64,000 bases of DNA from JADZAI01 sp047602465 (GTDB lineage Bacteria; Pseudomonadota; Alphaproteobacteria; Micropepsales; Micropepsaceae): contig JASGHF010000002.1 in assembly GCA_047602465.1 (NCBI GenBank), positions 1 through 64,000 of the forward strand, read 5' to 3'. The translations under genes were made by a program, and so were the position numbers. Under the pieces are notes generated by a model. The model ran no database searches and was not told the origin of the DNA. It worked only from the letters and a program-made list of their open reading frames with translations. This document shows, in pieces, positions 58,871-64,000 of this stretch; positions within the stretch are counted from its first letter, which is position 1; every line of letters starts with the position of its first letter.

Positions 58871-59440
58871 TTCACGGAACTGCCGGCTCGCCAGCGCCGC
58901 CTTGTATATCTCGAACGGCGACCGCCCCCCGTCCTCCGGATTGGGAAAGACGTCGTGGATGGCGAGATAGCCGCCCGGCATGATGTGCGGCGCCCAGCCA
59001 CGATAATCCGCCAGCGCCAGTTCCATCGAATGGCCGCCATCGATGAACAGGAACGCCAGCGGCGTATGCCAGTGCCGCGCCACCGTCGCCGACCGGCCGA
59101 CGATGGAGATCACATTATCCTCCAGATGCGCACGACGCAGCGTGTCGCGCAGGAACGGCAGCGTTTCCATCGACCCGGCCTTGGCATCCCACGTTTCAGG
59201 GTCGTGATGCTCCCAGCCCGGCTGCATCTCCTCCGATCCACGATGGTGATCCACCGTGAACAGCATCCCGCCACGCGCCTTGCAGGCCGCCCCGAGATAG
59301 AGCGCCGACTTGCCGCAATAGCTTCCGACCTCCAGACAAGGCCCCCACGCCACCGCATCCTGCGCCCAGCGATACAGCGCCGCGCCTTCTTCGGGGTCCA
59401 GAAACCCCTTCACGCTCTCAGGATCGATCGGAAGTCTCAC
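58823..59440 (-). CDS. Class I SAM methyltransferase (Methyltransf_24 type)
   Basis: A 205-residue O-methyltransferase-like protein. ACLEVGSYCGKSALYLGAAC-type motif (WGPCLEVGSYCGKSALYLGA), AFLFIDGGHSMELALADYRG and HIMPGGYLAIHDVFPNP are family hallmarks. GTG start overlapping the stop of the SDR gene (GTGA), so the two are coupled. The 3' end overlaps the convergent toroid gene by 48 bases. Substrate unknown; a sugar or natural-product hydroxyl is typical. Confidence 0.87.
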   Translation of the reverse strand: MRLPIDPESVKGFLDPEEGAALYRWAQDAVAWGPCLEVGSYCGKSALYLGAACKARGGMLFTVDHHRGSEEMQPGWEHHDPETWDAKAGSMETLPFLRDTLRRAHLEDNVISIVGRSATVARHWHTPLAFLFIDGGHSMELALADYRGWAPHIMPGGYLAIHDVFPNPEDGGRSPFEIYKAALASRQFRELEQIKSLRLLVRLAG

Positions 59441-60288
59441 GGCATGATGCCTGTCAGCCGCTCGCTCACGGCCCAAAGCTGTTTGCCCGCCGCCGCGTCC
59501 TGCGCCTGGCGCGAAGGCGTCGCCAACTTCGACTTCACAAAATACCCGCCCGTCACATCGGCGACCTCATCCGACGAACACAGATAGATCGAGGTTTTCG
59601 CGCCCTTCTCCACGCTGATGGCGAAGAAGTTCTTCGCGATGCCGATCGCCCAGGCGATGCCGCCCTTCTCGGAACCGGCGAAGCTCGACGCGACGAATCC
59701 CGGATGCAGGCAGTTCACCATCACCTGCCTCGGGTCGACCCGCGTGGCCAGCTCCCGCGTGAACAGGATGTTCGCCAGCTTCGAGCGCTGATAGGCGCGC
59801 CACGCGCTGTATCGCCGCTCGCCCTGCAGATCGTCGAAATCCAGCGACACGCCCGCGTGGGCGTCCGACGCCACATTCACCACCCGCCCCCGCGGCGCCG
59901 CATGCAGCGCATCAAGCAGCAGGTGCGTCAGGAGAAAATAGCTGAGGTGGTTGAATCCGAAATTCATCTCGATCCCGTCCGCAGTCAGCCGCCGCTCGGA
60001 AAAGTATCCGCCGGCATTATTCAGCAGGACGTCCAGCTTCGGCGCATTGGCGGCCACCTGCGCCGCCAGCCGCCGGATAGCCGCTTGTGATGACAGATCG
60101 GCCAGATAGGTCGCCGGCGGCTTGCCACCCGCCGCTTCGGCCACCTTGGCGGCTGCGAGCGACAGCTTTTCCGGGTTGCGCCCGACCAGATGGAGACTTG
60201 CCCCCAATCGAGCCAATTCAATCGCCGCCTGGAGGCCGATCCCATCGGTCGCCCCGGTCACAAGAATGCGCTTGCCCTCAACACTCAT
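59437..60288 (-). CDS. Short-chain dehydrogenase/reductase (retinol-dehydrogenase-like)
   Basis: A 283-residue SDR. NAD(P) motif TGATDGIGLQ (about residue 11), NNAGG at about 91, catalytic YQRSK (about 165) and Ser in VNVASDAH. The family of 'retinol dehydrogenase 12-like' bacterial SDRs fits by length and by LHPGFV after the active site. Coupled downstream to the methyltransferase. Confidence 0.92.
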   Translation of the reverse strand: MSVEGKRILVTGATDGIGLQAAIELARLGASLHLVGRNPEKLSLAAAKVAEAAGGKPPATYLADLSSQAAIRRLAAQVAANAPKLDVLLNNAGGYFSERRLTADGIEMNFGFNHLSYFLLTHLLLDALHAAPRGRVVNVASDAHAGVSLDFDDLQGERRYSAWRAYQRSKLANILFTRELATRVDPRQVMVNCLHPGFVASSFAGSEKGGIAWAIGIAKNFFAISVEKGAKTSIYLCSSDEVADVTGGYFVKSKLATPSRQAQDAAAGKQLWAVSERLTGIMP

Positions 60289-60484
60289 GGCGATGTCCCG
60301 ATGGTCCCGGCCGACCCGAATTGTGACGCTGACGACTATCTAGCGCGCCCGGAGGGCAGGAAGCGAGCGTCAAGCCATTCTTATTGTTCAGCCTTCGGGA
60401 AAACCCCTGTAATCGGGTATTCTTGCGCAACTGATTTGCTGCGACGCGCGGCCGCCCTGCCGCCTTGTGGACAACCGCCTCCGC

Positions 60485-61324
60485 ATGACTGCCCCGGCGA
60501 CCATGGAAATGTTCACCTACGCCTCGCCGGAGGATTCTGCGGCGCGTCGGGCGGTGATCCGCAGCATCGAGCGCGCCACCGGCCAACCGCACCTCAAGCG
60601 TCTCTACGAGCAATTCCAGAACGATCTTGCCGCCGGGCGCAGCACCGACGACTTCTTCACGGCCGGCGTCAAGAAGCTGGAGCTGGACCTCGTCTATGAC
60701 CGGGCCAGGCTCCTTGCCGCGCCGAAAACCGGCCCGCTGGTCGTCATCGCCAATCATCCGTTCGGGGTGCTGGACGGCATTGTCATCTGCCACCTGATGC
60801 TTCAGCTGCGCCGGGATTTCCGTATCCTGTCCAACAGCGCGCTCTACCGGGTTCCGGAAATCTACGACTGGCTGCTGCCGGTCGATTTCAACGAGACCCG
60901 TGAGGCGTTGGCGACCAACCTCAGGAGCCGCGCCGAAGCCCGGAAATTCCTGGAAGGCGGCGGCGCGCTCATCGTGTTTCCGGCGGGCGGCGTGGCCACC
61001 ACCCCAAGCGCTTTCGCACGTCATGCCGTCGATGCCGAATGGAAGCCGTTGACCGCCAAACTGATTCTTCAGGGCCGCGCCCCGGTCCTCCCGATCTTCT
61101 TTCACGGTCAGAACAGCCGCCTCTTCCAGATCGCCAGTCAGATCAGCCTGACGATGCGGCTAGCCCTGATTTTCCGTGAAGTTCATCGCCGGATTGGAAC
61201 TAAACTTCCTGTTAGCATTGGCGAGACAATTCCCTTCGAACGAATCGCGGAAATAGGCGACAAGCGGCAGGTCATGACCTTCCTCAGGGATTCGGTTCAC
61301 AAGCTCGCGGGCACGGCAGGATGA
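60485..61324 (+). CDS. Lysophospholipid acyltransferase family protein
   Basis: A protein of about 279 residues with a PlsC-like acyltransferase domain: VVIANHPFGVLDGIVICHLM carries the variant NHxxxxxD motif, LPVDFNETREALATNLRSRA and FPAGGVATTPSAF the second block, and LPIFFHGQNSRLFQIASQIS the third. A GTG six codons upstream (60467) is an alternative start; neither has a strong ribosome site. Probably acylates a lysophospholipid or ornithine-lipid precursor. ATGA-coupled to the next gene. Confidence 0.87.
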   Translation: MTAPATMEMFTYASPEDSAARRAVIRSIERATGQPHLKRLYEQFQNDLAAGRSTDDFFTAGVKKLELDLVYDRARLLAAPKTGPLVVIANHPFGVLDGIVICHLMLQLRRDFRILSNSALYRVPEIYDWLLPVDFNETREALATNLRSRAEARKFLEGGGALIVFPAGGVATTPSAFARHAVDAEWKPLTAKLILQGRAPVLPIFFHGQNSRLFQIASQISLTMRLALIFREVHRRIGTKLPVSIGETIPFERIAEIGDKRQVMTFLRDSVHKLAGTAG

Positions 61325-62100
61325 TCGATATCTCGGTCATCACCGTGTCGCTGAATGCGGCGTCGACCATCGCGCGGACGATCGATTCGGTGCGTGCGCA
61401 GACCGGCGTGCTGATCGAGCACATCGTCGTCGACGGCGGCTCGACCGATGGCACGATGGATATCGTCCGGGACCGCCGGCAAGGCTTCGCGCAGGTCGTC
61501 AGCGAACCTGACCACGGCCTCTACGACGCCATGAATAAAGGTCTCGCGCTCGCCCGAGGAAAACTCACCGGCTATCTCAACGCCGATGACGCCTTTGCCA
61601 GCCCGGATTCTCTGTCGCGGCTTGTTGACGCCTGGCGCCGAACCGGCTCCGACGCCGTTTACGGAGACGTTCTGCAGGTAGATGCCCAGGATCGCCCTGT
61701 CAGAATGATTTCCGGCGGCGCGTTCTCGCCCGAGCGCCTGCGTCGTGGACTGATGCCGCCGCACCCCAGCTTCTACGCCCGCACAGCTGCTCTGCGAGAA
61801 GCAGGCGGGTTCAACACCGCCTATACCATCGCTGCCGACTTCGACCTCGTCGCGCGCACCTTCGCGCAACCCGGCTTCGAGGCTGCTTATGTCCCTGCAA
61901 TCGTCGCCAATATGCGTATTGGCGGCGTCAGCACGCGCAACCTCAAGGCGACCCGCGTCGCTACGGCGGAAATTCTCAGATCGTGCCGCGCCAACGGCAT
62001 CGATGCGACACCCTGGAGTGTCCTGTCGCGCTACCCTCTCAAGGCGCGGGAGGTCATTGACGGGCGCTGGATGCGGCTCAGGGGCTATCAGGCCGGCTAG
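61321..62100 (+). CDS. GT2-family glycosyltransferase
   Basis: A 259-residue GT-A enzyme. ISVITVSLNAASTIARTIDS, HIVVDGGSTDGTMDIVRDRR (donor Asp) and GKLTGYLNADDAFASPDSLS (the DxD-like NADDA) are typical GT2 motifs, with FNTAYTIAADFDLVARTFAQ as acceptor-base region. Coupled to the acyltransferase by ATGA and followed 43 bases later by a WecA-type gene, so it may build a polysaccharide repeat unit. Confidence 0.92.
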   Translation: MIDISVITVSLNAASTIARTIDSVRAQTGVLIEHIVVDGGSTDGTMDIVRDRRQGFAQVVSEPDHGLYDAMNKGLALARGKLTGYLNADDAFASPDSLSRLVDAWRRTGSDAVYGDVLQVDAQDRPVRMISGGAFSPERLRRGLMPPHPSFYARTAALREAGGFNTAYTIAADFDLVARTFAQPGFEAAYVPAIVANMRIGGVSTRNLKATRVATAEILRSCRANGIDATPWSVLSRYPLKAREVIDGRWMRLRGYQAG

Positions 62101-62143
62101 GCCGGCCTGACAATCAAGAAGCCGCGTGTAGGGGGCACTTTTT

Positions 62144-63178
62144 TTGGAGCTGGTTGAGACGATAGCGCTGCCAGGCGTGGTCGGGGCCTTTTCGGCGCTT
62201 GTGCTCTGCCTTGCGCGCATGCCCATCGCCCGCACGATGGCGCTCGTCGACCGGGCGGACCATCCGCGCAAGGCGCATATCGGCGCAGTCCCTCTGGTCG
62301 GCGGCATCGCCCTGTTTCCCGCCATCGCCATCGCCTGCATTCAGGCCGTGGCGCTGGGCGCTTCGGATGACGCCCTGGGTATGATGGTCGGCGTTGTCTT
62401 CAGCTTCTTCATGATCGGCTATGCCGACGACCGCATGCAGATCAGGCCGTCGCGCCGGCTGCTGCTGACCCTCGTTCTCTTTGCGGCCCTGGTGCTGATG
62501 ACGCCGGCCTTTATGCCATCTGTGTTCACGATCGGCGGCCTGGAGCTGCATATCGGACCCGGCACGATCGCCCTGCTCGCCATTATCGGCGCCAGCGGCG
62601 CCCTGAACGCGATCAATATGGCCGACGGACAGGATGGTCTCTGCGTCGGGCTGCTTCTTATCTGGCTGATGTTTCTCGCCGCGAAGTCGACGCTTCCCGT
62701 GCAGAGCGCTGCTCTGCTCGCGGCACTCGCACTCGGCGTCGTGCTCGTCTTCAATCTCGCGGGTCTCGTCTTTCTCGGCGACATAGGCGCCTATGGCGTC
62801 GGCGCGTTCGTCCTGTCGCTGATGCTCTACGGCGCCGGCGATGGCTCCATTGATCACGGTCAGATCGTCGCTCTGCTTGCAGTCCCCGTCACCGATTGCA
62901 TCCTGCTGATGATCGAAAGGGTGCGGGGCGGCCATTCGCCTTACGACCCTGACCGGCAGCATCTGCATCACATATTGCAGGCGACATTCGGCAAGTGGCC
63001 GAGCCTTGCCGTTTATCTCAGTTTCGTCGCCCTCTGCGCCTTCGGAGCATATATGAGCGGCCCGGCAACGATTGTCGCCATAGGCGGCGCGATCGCCTTT
63101 GTCGTGATCGCCCGCCGGTTTGGACGGCGTGAGACTGAAGACGGGCCGCCATTGGCCGGCGACGATCTTCTCACCTAG
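62144..63178 (+). CDS. WecA/MraY-type polyprenyl-phosphate sugar-1-phosphate transferase
   Basis: A 344-residue membrane transferase with about 11 hydrophobic segments. IGYADDRMQIRPSRRLLLTL has the paired Asp of the catalytic loop, GALNAINMADGQDGLCVGLL the NxxNxxDGxDGL motif, FLGDIGAYGVG the third loop, and PDRQHLHHILQATFG the HxHH motif typical of WecA rather than MraY. It starts glycan assembly on undecaprenyl phosphate. TTG start at 62144, with GGGGGC about 12 bases upstream. Convergent with maiA (4-base overlap). Confidence 0.92.
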   Translation: MELVETIALPGVVGAFSALVLCLARMPIARTMALVDRADHPRKAHIGAVPLVGGIALFPAIAIACIQAVALGASDDALGMMVGVVFSFFMIGYADDRMQIRPSRRLLLTLVLFAALVLMTPAFMPSVFTIGGLELHIGPGTIALLAIIGASGALNAINMADGQDGLCVGLLLIWLMFLAAKSTLPVQSAALLAALALGVVLVFNLAGLVFLGDIGAYGVGAFVLSLMLYGAGDGSIDHGQIVALLAVPVTDCILLMIERVRGGHSPYDPDRQHLHHILQATFGKWPSLAVYLSFVALCAFGAYMSGPATIVAIGGAIAFVVIARRFGRRETEDGPPLAGDDLLT

Positions 63179-63819
63179 CGCCCGAAATCGGCCTGCTGAT
63201 CGGGGGCCGCGGCCGCGAAGGCGGGAAGAGCAGTGGCGGCCGCGTTGGCGCGCACGATGCGGGGGTAGGCGCCGAGCGGAATATCAAAGCGCCGCGCATT
63301 GGCGACCTGCGGCACCAGCACGACATCAGCCAGTGTCGGCACGCTGCCGCAGGCATAGGGACCGGCTGCATCGAGCATCGTCTCGACCGCCTTGAAGCCA
63401 ATATCGATCCAGTGCCGGTACCAGATCTTCGACGCCTCGGCATCGACCTTCAGGGTGTCGCTCAGATACTGCCGAACCCTCAGATTGTTCACGGGGTGAA
63501 TGTCGCAGGCGATGGACAGCGCGATCTGGCGCACACGCGCCCGGGCGACAGCGCCTTTCGGCAGCAACGGCGGCTCCGGATAGACTTCATCCAGATACTC
63601 GATGATCGCCAGAGACTGCGTGATCGTCGCATCCCCGTCGATCAGCGTCGGGATCAGCTCCAGCGGATTCAGCGCCGCATACTCCGCACCGTGTTGCTGC
63701 CCGCCATCCTTCAGCAGGTGGACGAAGCGCTCTTCCGGCTTCAACCCCTTCAGATTCAGCGCGATGCGTGTGCGATAAGCGGCCGACGAATGCGCGTAGG
63801 TATAGTGGACAAGTGTCAC
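63175..63819 (-). CDS. maiA: Maleylacetoacetate isomerase
   Basis: A 214-residue zeta-class glutathione transferase converting maleylacetoacetate to fumarylacetoacetate. TYAHSSAAYRTRIALNLKGL includes the SSxxxRxRIAL active-site motif, LNPLELIPTLIDGDATITQS and SLAIIEYLDEVYPEPPLLPK the glutathione site, and DIHPVNNLRVRQYL the zeta-class helix. GTG start, overlapping the hppD stop (GTGA). It completes the pathway with hmgA and fahA at 33-35.5 kb. Confidence 0.94.
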   Translation of the reverse strand: MTLVHYTYAHSSAAYRTRIALNLKGLKPEERFVHLLKDGGQQHGAEYAALNPLELIPTLIDGDATITQSLAIIEYLDEVYPEPPLLPKGAVARARVRQIALSIACDIHPVNNLRVRQYLSDTLKVDAEASKIWYRHWIDIGFKAVETMLDAAGPYACGSVPTLADVVLVPQVANARRFDIPLGAYPRIVRANAAATALPAFAAAAPDQQADFGR

Positions 63820-64000
63820 GCGTCGGCCGGGGCGCTGATGACACCGCGACGGATCTGGTCAAGTTCGATCGACTCGAACAGGGCCTTGAAATTCCCCTCG
63901 CCGAAGCCCTCATTGCCCTTGCGCTGGATCAGCTCGAAGAAAATCGGCCCGATCGCGTTCTGGGTGAATATCTGCAGCAGCAGCCCCTGATCCTCCGCCC
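63816..64000 (-). CDS. hppD: 4-hydroxyphenylpyruvate dioxygenase, C-terminal part
   Basis: The last 61 codons of HPPD; the gene continues beyond the right edge of the window. LLLQIFTQNAIGPIFFELIQ with the iron-ligand Glu in FFELIQR and GFGEGNFKALFESIELDQIR then RGVI are unmistakable. It makes homogentisate from 4-hydroxyphenylpyruvate, the substrate of HmgA. Translationally coupled to maiA. Confidence 0.93.
   Translation of the reverse strand, partial: AEDQGLLLQIFTQNAIGPIFFELIQRKGNEGFGEGNFKALFESIELDQIRRGVISAPADA

Overview
The window is GC-rich (roughly 60-65 % G+C by eye) alphaproteobacterial chromosome. Usg, a TonB-dependent receptor, an MFS exporter with a MerR partner, a SoxR with a SoxR-box-like site, a CASTOR/POLLUX-type channel protein and a three-gene envelope-glycan operon suggest the Caulobacterales/Hyphomonadaceae-Maricaulaceae area. 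That placement is inference; no rRNA is present.

Layout. 0-7.2 kb: M23 peptidase, small secreted protein, CBS protein, TonB receptor, DUF3574 lipoprotein, APC permease. 7.2-16.7 kb: tRNA-Ser(GCT), whose 3' end is the attachment site of a 9.4-kb island bounded by 15-bp direct repeats. The island is read mainly on the minus strand from the right end: P4-type integrase, a 136-aa unknown, AlpA-like regulator, a 65-aa ORF, RepA-like ATPase with an iteron array, an unknown, HK97-type major capsid protein, a 45-aa ORF, prohead protease and a 100-aa ORF. At the left end it carries cargo of unknown function: two coupled genes, a small RHH-like gene and a DUF3800 protein. It has no portal, terminase or tail genes, so I read it as a minimal capsid-encoding phage satellite or its remnant. 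An intact 843-bp IS5/IS427-type element lies just outside attR.

17.6-25.3 kb: MerR/MFS pair, then a sulfate uptake operon (Rrf2 regulator, OprP-like porin, Sbp, CysT, CysW, CysA). 25.5-39.5 kb: channel protein, peroxiredoxin, sterol-desaturase-like protein, CAP protein, pentapeptide protein, 2OG oxygenase, VWA protein, tyrosine-catabolism genes (hmgA, cupin, fahA), an esterase-like protein lacking its nucleophile, OmpA-like protein, CPBP protease, AraC regulator. 39.5-45.6 kb: a leftward acyl-CoA/aromatic-acid operon (AcuI-like reductase, feruloyl-CoA-synthetase-like ligase, LysE exporter, ThDP enzyme, nitronate monooxygenase). 45.8-55.6 kb: desaturase, HxlR, Usg, a type II restriction-modification pair, dihydroorotase, YgfZ, glyoxalase-fold proteins, Tag, GIY-YIG nuclease and SoxR, in a stretch unusually rich in palindromic repeats. 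Two repeats lie inside the ygfZ reading frame and two inverted copies bracket the GIY-YIG gene. 55.7-63.2 kb: glycan genes. 63.2-64 kb: maleylacetoacetate isomerase and the 3' end of hppD, completing the tyrosine to fumarate/acetoacetate route with hmgA and fahA 28 kb away.

Four conserved genes (porin, sbp, CPBP protease, ThDP enzyme) each carry a single-base frameshift that is repaired by removing one base. A common sequencing error is at least as likely as four real pseudogenes.
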